From: Candidatus Roizmanbacteria bacterium CG02_land_8_20_14_3_00_36_15
GTDB lineage: Bacteria > Patescibacteriota > Microgenomatia > UBA1406 > GWC2-37-13
Direction of reading: 5' to 3'
Assembly (NCBI GenBank): GCA_002780795.1
Contig: PEUF01000045.1
Span: forward strand, 35,939-99,938
Length of the DNA stretch: 64,000 nucleotides
Position 1 is the stretch's first letter. Every line of letters begins with the position of its first letter. Made by a program: the position numbers and the translations under genes. This document shows, piece after piece, positions 16,960-25,655 of this stretch. Under the pieces are notes generated by a model. That model was not told where the DNA came from and ran no database searches. It worked only from the letters and a program-made list of their open reading frames with translations.

Positions 16960-17283
16960 ATGACAGTAATTCACATTGATAAAAAAAATTTTAAGAAAGA
17001 AATTTTAGATTATAAAGGAATAATTCTGGTTGATTTCTTTGCCGATTGGTGTGGTCCGTGTCGAATAACTGGGCCGATTATTGACGAGTTAGCCGGAGAA
17101 AAAAAGGAAGTAAAATTCGTTAAAATCAATGTCGATAAAAATCCAGAGCTTGCTTCCCAATATCAAGTTTTTTCTATTCCAACCTTTTTTATAATAAAAG
17201 AAGGCAAAATTCTTTCTCAATTTGTCGGCGCTCAGAGTAAAGAAACGTTTCTTCAAGAAATAAATAAAGCTACCGGCGAATAA
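16960..17283 (+). CDS. trxA: Thioredoxin
   Basis: A 107-residue thioredoxin with the redox motif WCGPC at 31-35, the buried Asp in VDFFADWC, and the cis-proline in SIPTFFI. It reduces protein disulfides and can serve as electron donor for ribonucleotide reductase; the nrdJ gene lies 1 kb away. A clear promoter precedes it. Its last 14 bp overlap a convergent gene. Confidence 0.95.
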   Translation: MTVIHIDKKNFKKEILDYKGIILVDFFADWCGPCRITGPIIDELAGEKKEVKFVKINVDKNPELASQYQVFSIPTFFIIKEGKILSQFVGAQSKETFLQEINKATGE

Positions 17284-17680
17284 CGCGGACGACCTTCCCA
17301 TGAATAGTTTTTAGACCCAAGTGTGCCTGCCAGAGAATATAAAGAGCGAGAGTGGCGAGCCAACGTAATGACGATGTAATCGGGGCGTGTGAGCCGCTAA
17401 CCACCTTATCATCGGAGATAGGCAATTTAATATTTTGAAAACCGCTAAACCGACTGGTGGTGCTAGCCTGAAGACCAATTTTTTTTAAATCTGGGGGAAG
17501 AGTAATTGTTTCTGCTCTTCTTTGAAGATACGGCGCCACCTCCCTGTCGGGTTCGTGTTCAACCGCTTCCTTTATTTCAACCTTTTTTAAAAGTGTTGGT
17601 TCAACCTCTTTTGGCAAGGAAACGGCCGCAGTTGATTTTTTAAGAAGATAGTCAATTGAGGTAAAATTTTTTCCGTTCAT
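17270..17680 (-). CDS. Hypothetical protein with C-terminal amphipathic segment
   Basis: A 136-residue protein using the Met at 17680 (MNGKNFTSIDYLL). It is hydrophilic with many charged and Pro residues for 95 residues, then has a moderately hydrophobic segment (SLRWLATLALYILWQAHLGL) and a basic tail. I recognise no family. The C-terminal segment may be a membrane anchor. It follows the cobalamin adenosyltransferase gene on the same strand, 51 bp away, and may share its transcript. Confidence 0.45.
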   Translation of the reverse strand: MNGKNFTSIDYLLKKSTAAVSLPKEVEPTLLKKVEIKEAVEHEPDREVAPYLQRRAETITLPPDLKKIGLQASTTSRFSGFQNIKLPISDDKVVSGSHAPITSSLRWLATLALYILWQAHLGLKTIHGKVVRVIRR

Positions 17681-17731
17681 AAATTTATTATAAAAGTACC
17701 GGCGACGAAATTCCAATCGGTAACAAACGTA

Positions 17732-18256
17732 TCAAATCAGGTTCTCCCTACCTCGACCGTATTTTCTTGCCAGAACATAAAATAAATCTGAAAGTCGATT
17801 GAAGTATCTAATAATAAGAGTAGGAACAGTAAAACCGGAGGTTTTGTCGCGAGTAAGTTTAACCACCCCCCGTTCAGCCCGGCGACAGACCGTTCGCAAA
17901 ATATGTAACCAGCCAGACAGCTCTGTTCCACCGGGAAGAACAAAATGATTTAATTGTGGTAGTTGATTATCAATCTGGTCAATAATCTTTTCAAAAACAG
18001 CCGTTTGTTTGTCAACGTTGTTTAATCTAACCTTGGAACCAGACAAAAAAGCCATAATTTGATAAAGGTTTTTTTGTATAGTTATCAACAAGGCCTGGTC
18101 TGGACTTTTATCTAACCTCAACAAGGTTAATCCAATAAAAGACGAAAGCTCATCAATTGATCCGTAGGCCCGTATCCTAACATCTGATTTTAAAATTCTT
18201 TTACCACCGTACAATGAGGTAATTCCGTTATCGCCAGTTTTAGTATAAATAGGCAT
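17732..18256 (-). CDS. PduO-type ATP:cob(I)alamin adenosyltransferase
   Basis: A 174-residue protein with the family N-terminus YTKTGDNGITSLYGG (ATP-binding TKTGD), the GSIDELSSFIGL helix and the C-terminal RRAERGVVKL motif with catalytic Arg and Glu. It makes adenosylcobalamin from cob(I)alamin. The next gene upstream on the same strand is B12-dependent ribonucleotide reductase, so it most likely supplies that enzyme's cofactor. The gene ends with TGA, which shows that TGA is a stop codon here. No corrin-ring synthesis genes are in the window, so salvage is likely. Confidence 0.9.
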   Translation of the reverse strand: MPIYTKTGDNGITSLYGGKRILKSDVRIRAYGSIDELSSFIGLTLLRLDKSPDQALLITIQKNLYQIMAFLSGSKVRLNNVDKQTAVFEKIIDQIDNQLPQLNHFVLPGGTELSGWLHILRTVCRRAERGVVKLTRDKTSGFTVPTLIIRYFNRLSDLFYVLARKYGRGRENLI

Positions 18257-18403
18257 ATTTTAAAATCCCAAATTCCAAGCACCAAATTCCAAACAAATCC
18301 CAAATTCGAAATTCTAAAATTCAAAACGAAATAAATAATGTTTAGAATTTTGAATTTAGTGCTTAGAATTTATTTGGGATTTGGAATTTAGGATTTAGAA
18401 TTT
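18257..18403. repeat. AT-rich imperfect inverted repeat
   Basis: The gap between nrdJ and the adenosyltransferase gene is filled by AAATCCCAAATTC-type words and their complements (TTTATTTGGGATTTGG), which could form a long hairpin. It matches the dispersed intergenic element at 2844 and elsewhere. No cobalamin riboswitch was recognised here. Confidence 0.6.
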
Positions 18404-18407
18404 TTGT

Positions 18408-20771
18408 TCAACACTCGCTATAGCCACACCCATAGCATTTTTTGCAACCCTCTTCGTGAGCTAAAGAAGTTTCGCCACAGCTTGGGCAAAGGTCAAAAAA
18501 ACTAGCCTTCCCGGGGCCGGCTAAAAAAGTCGGCTGGCTGGTTTCACCGACTAACTTTGGTTTTTCAGCTGGAGAATGAGCTTGGATATTTGTTTTATTT
18601 CGGTAACCGTTTAAACCATAATGCATTGCCAAAACCTTGGCCGCGGCGTCAGGTAAACTCCTGATTTTTTCTTTACCAAAACCCATCGTTCTTGCGCCAC
18701 CAATCCCCTGCAGTTGATTAACGATCTCTTTAATTCGCTCGTACGGCGAGAGCGGGGAAGAAAACCTAATGGCGAGGGAAATAATTCTTCCTAAGCCTTC
18801 GGCCATAGCATAAATATCAGTACCGGCTTTACCGATGCTGATAAAGACCTCTAATGGCTCAGGCGGACTACCACCATTGGTGTTGATAGTAATAAAAGCC
18901 ACGCCAACCGGGGTGTTGACACGGTAGGTTGACCCGTTAACCACGATCGGTCTGGGTTTAACAACATATTGAGGTAAAGATTTTTTTTCCTCAATTTTTT
19001 TATTTTGCCTTTCCAAGACACCCGGTCGCGACCCGTCTCTCATATACGCAATTCCTTTTAGTCCCAGATCATAAGCAAGGGTATACAATTTTTTTACATC
19101 CTCGATCGTATGATTATTAGGGGCGTTGACAGTTTTAGAAATAGAGGCGTCGACATACTTTTGAATGGCCGCTTGGACTTTAATATGCTCCTCAGCAGTT
19201 AATTCATTTGCCGAAACAAACCAATCGGGCTTCTTTAAACCTTCTTTAATCTTTTTCTCATTTTTTTTATACCATTGATTATAAAGATGATGACGGATGA
19301 CGTGTTCTCCGAGACGGTCGCGGCGAACAAACTCAAATTCAAAAACAGGTTCAATACCAGAAGTGGTGTTGACCATCAAGGAAGTGGAGCCGGTTGGCGC
19401 CTGCATTAAAAGGAGTGAGTTCCTTATTCCCTGTTGCCTAATTTTATTTTTTATATCTTGAGGAAGTTGTCGGACAAATCCTCCTTCTAAATACTTTTTC
19501 CGGTCAAACTTTGGGAAGGAGCCCTTTTCTTTAGCAATCTCGGCCGAAGTGAGATAAGCTTCATCTCTAATCAAACGGAAAACCTTATCGATAAAACGCA
19601 AAGCGGCCGGCGAGCCATATCGAAGACGAAGCTTAATTAAAGCGTCTCCAAGCCCCATGGTTCCAATACCGATCCGCCTTTCTCCGTTTAACTGCATTTT
19701 TTTAATACCGGCAAAAACATATGGATCCATATCTATAACGTTGTCTTGAAATCTAACCGCGGTGGTAACGATCTTTTTTAGGGCCTTAAAATCAAAATTT
19801 CCCTCCTTTTTGACACCGTTTCCTTTAATTAGCGCAGAAAGATTAATGGAACCGAGGTTGCAGACTCCCCAAGGAGGCAATCCTTCTTCACCACACGGAT
19901 TGACGCAGTTAATACGATTCCAGTAATAATTATTATATAGTTTATTATAACGCTCCATAAAGACGACGCCTGGTTCAGCACTTTTCCAGGCTGACCGGGC
20001 AATTTTATCCCAAATTTTTCTCGCTTTAACAACCTTGAGAACATTAATTTTTTTGCCCAGGGCCTTCCATGATTCTATGTCACCATTCCAACCTTCATCA
20101 TATTTAGGATCACTTAAGTCGGGAAAAACCAGTGGCCAGTCGCCATCTTTTTTTACCGCCTCCATAAATTTATCAGAGACACAAACGGAAAGATTAGCGC
20201 CGTTGATTTTGGTTAAATCCTCTTTGATTGTTATAAATTCTTCTATGTCAGGATGCCAATCCCAAAGCATAAGCATCAAGGCGCCTCTTCTGGAACCACC
20301 TTGTTGGATAATGTCTTTGGTGGCTACAGAGAAAAGCTCGGCCCAGTTAATCGGCCCAGAAGAAAAACCATTAACTTTTTTTACCCGCGACCCCCTCGGT
20401 CGAAGAGAAGAAAGATTAATACCGACGCCGCCACCGTGAGCCATAATTTCCACCATCTGCTTTAAAGTTTCTAGGATGCCGCCACGAGAGTCTTTTGGAC
20501 TGGGAATAACAAAACAATTATAATAAGTTATTGAGAAGCCACTTCCCGCCCCAGCCAATATTCTTCCCCCAGGAACATATTTAAAATCCTCCATCGCCTG
20601 GTAGAACTCGTTTTCCCATTGCTTTTGTTGGTTTTTCTTTTCAATCTCCGCTACCGCCTTAGCTACACGGCGCCACATACTTAACGGTGTTTTTTCTTTA
20701 GCTTTGCCAGAACGGTCTTTTAATGAATAACGGTCCAAAAAGACCTTTTCAGCGATACCAGTTAGTCTCAT
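18408..20771 (-). CDS. nrdJ: Adenosylcobalamin-dependent ribonucleotide reductase (class II)
   Basis: A 787-residue class II enzyme that reduces ribonucleotides using a radical from adenosylcobalamin. Visible signatures are NCFVIPSP near 88 (first redox Cys), NCVNPCGEE...GVCNLGSINLS in the catalytic barrel, and the phosphate loop APTGSTSLM. The last 35 residues form a Cys-rich tail, CPSCGETS...CKKCYGCGYSEC, which combines a zinc-ribbon with the redox-shuttle cysteines. No N-terminal ATP cone is seen. nrdR lies 26 bp upstream on the same strand, and the cofactor-making enzyme lies downstream. Confidence 0.93.
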   Translation of the reverse strand: MRLTGIAEKVFLDRYSLKDRSGKAKEKTPLSMWRRVAKAVAEIEKKNQQKQWENEFYQAMEDFKYVPGGRILAGAGSGFSITYYNCFVIPSPKDSRGGILETLKQMVEIMAHGGGVGINLSSLRPRGSRVKKVNGFSSGPINWAELFSVATKDIIQQGGSRRGALMLMLWDWHPDIEEFITIKEDLTKINGANLSVCVSDKFMEAVKKDGDWPLVFPDLSDPKYDEGWNGDIESWKALGKKINVLKVVKARKIWDKIARSAWKSAEPGVVFMERYNKLYNNYYWNRINCVNPCGEEGLPPWGVCNLGSINLSALIKGNGVKKEGNFDFKALKKIVTTAVRFQDNVIDMDPYVFAGIKKMQLNGERRIGIGTMGLGDALIKLRLRYGSPAALRFIDKVFRLIRDEAYLTSAEIAKEKGSFPKFDRKKYLEGGFVRQLPQDIKNKIRQQGIRNSLLLMQAPTGSTSLMVNTTSGIEPVFEFEFVRRDRLGEHVIRHHLYNQWYKKNEKKIKEGLKKPDWFVSANELTAEEHIKVQAAIQKYVDASISKTVNAPNNHTIEDVKKLYTLAYDLGLKGIAYMRDGSRPGVLERQNKKIEEKKSLPQYVVKPRPIVVNGSTYRVNTPVGVAFITINTNGGSPPEPLEVFISIGKAGTDIYAMAEGLGRIISLAIRFSSPLSPYERIKEIVNQLQGIGGARTMGFGKEKIRSLPDAAAKVLAMHYGLNGYRNKTNIQAHSPAEKPKLVGETSQPTFLAGPGKASFFDLCPSCGETSLAHEEGCKKCYGCGYSEC

Positions 20772-20797
20772 AACTTATTTTAGTTGTTTTAACAACC

Positions 20798-21244
20798 TTA
20801 ACTTAATTTTTTAATTTCTTTTTCAAAATCCTCAACATCGACAAAACGACGAAAAACCGAGGCAAAACGGATATAGGCAATTTTATCAACCCTTTTTAAT
20901 TCTTTAGCGGCAAACCGGCCGATCATTGCGCTATCAATTTCGGTTTTTTCTTGTTGTTTTACCTCTTTTTCGACGGCGCCGATAATCTTCTCTATTTGAT
21001 CAACAGAGACGGTCGTTTTTTCACAAGCCTTAATGATGCCGCGGCGTAACTTTTCCCTGTCAAACCTTTCCCTATTCCCGTTTCTTTTAATAACCAAAAT
21101 TGGTAACTCCTCCACTCTTTCATAGGTGGTGAAACGACGCTGACATTTTGGACACCGTCGCCTTCTTCTTATTGTTGTTCCATCCTCTGATAACCGGGTT
21201 TCGATTACCTCGGTATCAGTGTGATGACAAAATATACAAAACAT
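20798..21244 (-). CDS. nrdR: Transcriptional repressor NrdR
   Basis: A 148-residue regulator with the N-terminal zinc ribbon CIFCHHTDTEV...CPKCQRRF and the ATP-cone domain (LPILVIKRNGNRERFDREKLRRGI). NrdR senses nucleotide state and represses ribonucleotide reductase genes. Here it leads the nrdR-nrdJ operon, so it probably controls its own transcript as well. Confidence 0.95.
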   Translation of the reverse strand: MFCIFCHHTDTEVIETRLSEDGTTIRRRRRCPKCQRRFTTYERVEELPILVIKRNGNRERFDREKLRRGIIKACEKTTVSVDQIEKIIGAVEKEVKQQEKTEIDSAMIGRFAAKELKRVDKIAYIRFASVFRRFVDVEDFEKEIKKLS

Positions 21245-21274
21245 AATAGATCTTGAGTCCTTTTAAAATTTATA

Positions 21275-21290
21275 ACACTATCTATGGGTT
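21275..21290. promoter_or_regulatory. Possible NrdR box upstream of nrdR
   Basis: ACACTATCTATGGGTT, 31 bp upstream of the nrdR start, agrees with 12 of 16 positions of the ACACTATATATTGTGT-type box. The usual second box at about 31 bp spacing is not clear. The rest of the 233-bp gap (21245-21477) shows nothing I can name. Confidence 0.25.
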
Positions 21291-21477
21291 TTCAAGAGGT
21301 CAGAATATATTAAAACTGTATCATAAAAAAAATTGGCCTCAAAAGTTTTTAGCCGGTTTTAGGAAACAAAGATCGCCAAAATTTGTTGAACAATAGTAGA
21401 AAGCCGCTTGTTTTTGGTAGCAAAACACTGATGGGTTAACCACATTAAATCTTGAACAATAGCTTTATAATAATGAT

Positions 21478-22170
21478 ATGTTTCTGACCGATTTTTTATT
21501 TCCCAGGTTTTGTCTCGGTTGCGGAAGAGTTGGTAACTACATTTGCCTTAATTGTCAACAAAAATTGATATACTGTCAAACCGACAGCTGTTTTTATTGC
21601 CAAAGACCAAGCCGGTTTGGCTTAACTCATCCCATTTGTCAACGCTACCACGGAGTTGACGGCTTTGTTTCGATATTTCGATATAACAATTTTTTGAAGA
21701 AAATTATTAAAAGTTTTAAGTATAGAAAAGCGGTTTTAGTTTGGAAAGAGTTGAGTCTGACGATAAAACCAGAAAAACTCTCGAAGCTTATATTCTATAA
21801 AAAACTGAACCATGGTAAAAAGTTTTTTCTCCAACCGATGCCGCTCCATTTTAAGAAACTAAGGACACGGGGCTTTAACCAAGCAAAAGTTATTAGCGAG
21901 TTTTTTCAGGGTTTTTTGAGGCTGCCCATCGCTAATGACTTAGTCAGAATAAAAGAAACAAAGCCCCAGGCACAGATTGACCAGCTAAAAAAAAGGCAGA
22001 TGAATGTCAAAGGTGCATTCAGGATACCAACAGGCAAATTAGTTAAAAACAATAACTACATTATTATCGACGACTTATTAACCTCTGGAAAAACCAGTGC
22101 CGAAGCGGCCCGTGCATTGAAAAAAGAAGGAGCCAACAAGGTTTTTATTCTTACTTTAGCTAAAGGATAA
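21478..22170 (+). CDS. comF: ComF-family phosphoribosyltransferase
   Basis: A 230-residue protein with two N-terminal zinc-binding Cys pairs (CLGCGRV...CLNC and CFYC) and a phosphoribosyltransferase domain with the PRPP loop YIIIDDLLTSGKT near 195. ComF proteins take part in DNA uptake during natural transformation. That fits the T4SS/pilus-like genes elsewhere in the window, although the exact biochemical role of ComF is not settled. Confidence 0.85.
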   Translation: MFLTDFLFPRFCLGCGRVGNYICLNCQQKLIYCQTDSCFYCQRPSRFGLTHPICQRYHGVDGFVSIFRYNNFLKKIIKSFKYRKAVLVWKELSLTIKPEKLSKLIFYKKLNHGKKFFLQPMPLHFKKLRTRGFNQAKVISEFFQGFLRLPIANDLVRIKETKPQAQIDQLKKRQMNVKGAFRIPTGKLVKNNNYIIIDDLLTSGKTSAEAARALKKEGANKVFILTLAKG

Positions 22171-22204
22171 AAATAACCAATCTGTTTGAAATCGGTCCTT
22201 TATC

Positions 22205-22300
22205 GGCCTATACTGAAACAACTCAAGCTTGTTCCAGTATGTACCCCACTAATCCGCTTTGCTGCCCTTTCAGGTTGCAAACCGGAGTAAGACGGGTATA
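22205..22300. repeat. Palindromic intergenic sequence
   Basis: An imperfect palindrome centred near 22223 (TACTGAAACAACTCAAG against CTTGTTCCAGTA) is followed by a GC-richer stretch with CCCGTCTTAC-type words repeated in inverse. It lies between comF and the next plus-strand gene and may be a terminator or a dispersed palindrome. Confidence 0.35.
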
Positions 22301-22315
22301 TAATTTATTTTCATA

Positions 22316-23302
22316 ATGGACAAGAGCTATAAAATTGAAATCTCTCATAAAACGATTATTTTCACCATTGTTTTTGTTTTATTACTTAAATTTGTTTGGG
22401 TAATTAAAGATCTCCTTTTTTCTATTTTTATTGCTTTTATTATTATGAGCGCCTTGAAACCGGCCATAACCTGGTTAAACAAAAAGAAAGTACCGAGGTT
22501 GGTTTCATCAATTATCGTTTATTTATTATTTTTGGCAATATTCATTAATAGTTTAAGTTTTATTATTCCCCCATTAGTTAAACAGAGCGCCCAGCTTTTA
22601 ATAAACATTCCCTCGATACTGGAAAATCTTTTTCCACAATTTACCGCCACCTTTAATATAGGGGCCCTTACGCAGTATCTTCCCGGTATTACCAGCCAGG
22701 TTTTTAATTTTGCTAAGAACATTTTCTCCAATGCGGTTTTCACAATTACCACCTTTTTTTTTGGTTTTTATTTTTTACTAGAAGAAGATTTAATAGAAAA
22801 ACTTTTAGTTAAATTTTTCGAGAAAGAACAAACTAAAGCGGCTATTGATATCTCTAGCCAGATTGAAAAACGGATGAGTAACTGGTTTTGGGGAGAAATT
22901 ACCCTAATGTTGATTGTCGGCGTTCTGACCTACCTGGGAATGAGCTTAATTGGGATTAAATATGTTTTAGCTCTGGCGGTTTTAGCAGGAATTTTAGAGG
23001 TAATTCCGAATCTTGGTCCAACTCTTGCAGCTATCCCGGCAATGTTGATTGGTTTTTCTCAATCAATTTTCTTAGGGCTAGCCGCCTTAGCGGTTTCTTT
23101 TATTGTTCAGCAACTGGAAAATAACTTTATTGTTCCTTTGGTTATGAAAAAGGCCACCGGTCTTAATCCAATCATCACCCTAGTGGCTTTGATTGTTGGT
23201 GGCAGGGTCGGTGGAGTCTTAGGGGTCGTTTTAGCAATACCGGCCACTCTATTTCTCGAAGTATTGTTAATTGAATTATTAAAACAAGACAATCTTAATT
23301 GA
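22316..23302 (+). CDS. AI-2E/PerM-family membrane protein
   Basis: A 328-residue polytopic protein with about seven to eight membrane segments. It shows family signatures PRLVSSIIVYLLFLAIF near 55 and EVIPNLGPTLAAIPAMLIG near 225, the conserved PNLGP motif. Members of this family (UPF0118) include putative autoinducer-2 exporters and sodium/proton antiporters, and the substrate of most is unknown. It appears to be a stand-alone gene. Confidence 0.85.
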   Translation: MDKSYKIEISHKTIIFTIVFVLLLKFVWVIKDLLFSIFIAFIIMSALKPAITWLNKKKVPRLVSSIIVYLLFLAIFINSLSFIIPPLVKQSAQLLINIPSILENLFPQFTATFNIGALTQYLPGITSQVFNFAKNIFSNAVFTITTFFFGFYFLLEEDLIEKLLVKFFEKEQTKAAIDISSQIEKRMSNWFWGEITLMLIVGVLTYLGMSLIGIKYVLALAVLAGILEVIPNLGPTLAAIPAMLIGFSQSIFLGLAALAVSFIVQQLENNFIVPLVMKKATGLNPIITLVALIVGGRVGGVLGVVLAIPATLFLEVLLIELLKQDNLN

Positions 23303-23402
23303 GTTTTATTTAAAACCCCTGGATCCCGATTAGGTTTTTCTTCGGTAAAACTGCGGGAATTAGTTTGCCTCCCGATAAAAATAGATTATAATAATACATT
23401 AT

Positions 23403-24752
23403 ATGAAGATCGCGATTCTTGGTGGGGGTTTGACTGGATTAACAGCCGCGTATTATCTATCTAAAAAAAAACATCAAATAACAGTTTTTGAAAAGGAAAA
23501 GATTTTAGGTGGGATGGCGGCCGGTTTTAAGACAAAAAACTGGGATTGGCATCTGGAAAAGACGGTTCATCACCTTTTTGCTAACGATAGAGAAATTTTA
23601 AATTTGGCTAAGGAAATTGGTTTTAATAAAATTTTTTTTAGGGCGCCGGAGACAGCGTCTTTATATCAAATATCAAAAACATCTTTCGACAAGCTCAAGA
23701 CCGCGAGCAAAATCGAGGGACAAATCAAAAATAAGAAATATTCAATTTATACTCTTGCTTCACCACGAGATTTATTAAAATTTCCTTTGCTTTCTTGGAA
23801 GGATAAACTAAACGCGGGTTTAGTATTGGCATTTCTAAAATTATCTCCGCCACTTAAGTTATTTGAGGCAACGACCGCAGAGAAGTTTTTAGTTAAGTTC
23901 ATGGGTAAAAATAACTGGGAAGTCTTATGGCAAGAACTTTTTCGGAAAAAGTTCGGTAAATATGCGGGAAATATATTGGCCTCATTTATCTGGGCGAGAG
24001 TTAAAAAAAGAACCAAAAAATTGGGATATATTGCTGGGGGATTTCAGAATTTGATAAACCATATTGAAGAAAAATTAATAAATTCAAAAGTTAACCTATT
24101 AAAGGGTTATGAAATAAAAAGAATAGAGAAAAAAGAGGACGGGTTTATAATCGATGGAGAAGTATTTAATGCAGTAATCTCAACTTTACCGACACCAATC
24201 TTAATTCAAATAGCCAAACAAATTTTGCCCAAGGCATTTATTAGCCGATTAAGCAAAGTACAATTTTTACACGCGATTAGTTTGGTGATCGAATCCGAAA
24301 AACCAATATTTAACAAGACTTATTGGATGAATATTCTTGCCCGAGAAATACCGATTATGGGTTTGTTTCAGCAAACAAATTTTATTGATAAAATAAACTA
24401 CGACAATAAACATATTTTGTACTGTGGTTGGTACACGACAGAAAACGACAAACTCTGGTTAATGGGTAAAGATGAGATTATTGATTACATTTCTCCTTAC
24501 CTTAATAAAATTTCAAACCCCTCGCCCAGAGGGCGATTGCCCCTTGGACGAAAATTTAAATTTACTAACTCATGGCTTTTTAAAATCAGGTTTGCACAGC
24601 CGATTTTTGATAAAGAGTTTTTAAAAAACAAGCCGGAGTTTATAACACCGGTAAAAAATTTTTATCTCGCCACCCTTGATATGACCTATCCTTATGATCG
24701 GGGAACGAACTTTGCGGTAAAGTTAGGTAAAGAGGCGGCCGTGATGATATAA
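23403..24752 (+). CDS. FAD-dependent oxidoreductase (amine oxidase/protoporphyrinogen-oxidase-like)
   Basis: A 449-residue flavoprotein. The dinucleotide-binding motif GGGLTGLTAAYYLSKK is at 7-22 with VFEKE at the second strand end. The C-terminal FAD contact is in LDMTYPYDRGTNFAV. It resembles the family of desaturases, oxidases and UDP-galactopyranose mutase-like enzymes; the substrate is unknown. Two stretches look inserted relative to the expected fold: residues about 93-115, coded by a palindromic repeat at 23682-23726, and about 373-383, coded by a palindrome at 24521-24551. Two hydrolase genes follow closely and may form an operon. Confidence 0.8.
   Translation: MKIAILGGGLTGLTAAYYLSKKKHQITVFEKEKILGGMAAGFKTKNWDWHLEKTVHHLFANDREILNLAKEIGFNKIFFRAPETASLYQISKTSFDKLKTASKIEGQIKNKKYSIYTLASPRDLLKFPLLSWKDKLNAGLVLAFLKLSPPLKLFEATTAEKFLVKFMGKNNWEVLWQELFRKKFGKYAGNILASFIWARVKKRTKKLGYIAGGFQNLINHIEEKLINSKVNLLKGYEIKRIEKKEDGFIIDGEVFNAVISTLPTPILIQIAKQILPKAFISRLSKVQFLHAISLVIESEKPIFNKTYWMNILAREIPIMGLFQQTNFIDKINYDNKHILYCGWYTTENDKLWLMGKDEIIDYISPYLNKISNPSPRGRLPLGRKFKFTNSWLFKIRFAQPIFDKEFLKNKPEFITPVKNFYLATLDMTYPYDRGTNFAVKLGKEAAVMI
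23682..23726 (+). repeat. Palindromic repeat lying in frame inside a gene
   Basis: TTTCGACAAGCTCAAGACC followed by a GCGAGC word resembles the intergenic CTTCGA...TCGAA core near 5374 and the insert at 59415. Here it codes FDKLKTASKIEG in the FAD oxidoreductase without breaking the frame. Confidence 0.5.
24521..24551 (+). repeat. Second in-frame palindrome in the FAD oxidoreductase
   Basis: TCGCCC-AGA-GGGCGA (24522-24536) and the following CCCCTTGG word encode NPSPRGRLPLGRK, a Pro/Arg/Gly stretch unlike the surrounding Lys/Ile/Phe-rich protein. Confidence 0.4.
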
Positions 24753-24763
24753 TAATATTGGTT

Positions 24764-25654
24764 ATGAAAGGAGAATTGGTTAAAACAATTACCGAAGACG
24801 GTTTAGAATTAGTGGGTTTTTTTATGGACCAAAAAAGTGATTTGGCCGTTTTTCACTCTCATGGCACAGCTGGGGATTTTTATACCCACAAATTTATTGA
24901 GATTGAAGGAGAAAAACTAGCCAGCAGAAAAATTTCCTTTTTGACAGCCAATAATAGAGGTCACGACGTTTATGCCGATATTAGAAAGTATCAAAAGAAA
25001 AGAGTTGGGTGGACGCAGATTGGCGGAGGTTTTGAAAAGTTTAAAGACTGCCTTTACGATATCGATGCCTGGATAAGATTTCTTCTAAAGAAGGGTGCCA
25101 AAAAAATAATTCTCCAAAGTCATAGTCTTTCCCAAAAAATTCTTTATTACCAGTGGATTAAAAAGAACCCTAAAGTGGTGGGCCAGATTCATCTATCACC
25201 ACAAAACGATGATGGACTGATGTACTTTGCCCTGGGACCAAAAAAATATCAGACAATAAATAGAAAAATTAAAGATATGGTTAAAAAAGGAAAAGGAAAC
25301 GAAGTTCTCCCAAAGGAACTATCACCAGTAAGCTATGTTACCTCAGCCCAGATGTATTATGGGTATTTAACCGACTACGGCGCCGGGACACTAACCCCTT
25401 ACCACAACCCAAATAATCCCAACTGGAGGGTTATTTCTCAAGTGAGGCAACCATTATTGGTTATCTTTGGTTCAAAGGATGCTTATATGAAACCGTCACC
25501 CCAGACAGCGGCTAAGATTGTTAGGAAAAAAACCAAGGACAATAAAAAAACCTTGGTTAAAATCATTGAAGGAGCAACCCATAGCTATCTCGGTTATGAA
25601 AACGAATTGGCAAAACTTATCCTCGATTGGACACAAACCAATTTTAAAGTCTAA
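24764..25654 (+). CDS. Alpha/beta-hydrolase family protein
   Basis: A 296-residue protein starting at the ATG at 24764, because the upstream TTG at 24758 is weaker. It has an alpha/beta-hydrolase pattern with FHSHGTAGDF near the oxyanion loop, LTANNRGHD, the nucleophile elbow LQSHSLSQK (Ser near 127) and a final GATHSYLGYE histidine motif. A relation to DUF1749-type hydrolases is possible; the substrate is unknown. It follows the FAD oxidoreductase by 11 bp and is followed by another hydrolase 1 bp away, so the three are co-expressed. Confidence 0.7.
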   Translation: MKGELVKTITEDGLELVGFFMDQKSDLAVFHSHGTAGDFYTHKFIEIEGEKLASRKISFLTANNRGHDVYADIRKYQKKRVGWTQIGGGFEKFKDCLYDIDAWIRFLLKKGAKKIILQSHSLSQKILYYQWIKKNPKVVGQIHLSPQNDDGLMYFALGPKKYQTINRKIKDMVKKGKGNEVLPKELSPVSYVTSAQMYYGYLTDYGAGTLTPYHNPNNPNWRVISQVRQPLLVIFGSKDAYMKPSPQTAAKIVRKKTKDNKKTLVKIIEGATHSYLGYENELAKLILDWTQTNFKV

Positions 25655-25655
25655 T

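Noticed and set aside
18257..18403. Cobalamin riboswitch before the B12 genes
   Set aside because: The gap is AT-rich inverted repeat; no conserved B12-box or long structured element is seen, and nrdJ's own upstream gap is only 26 bp.
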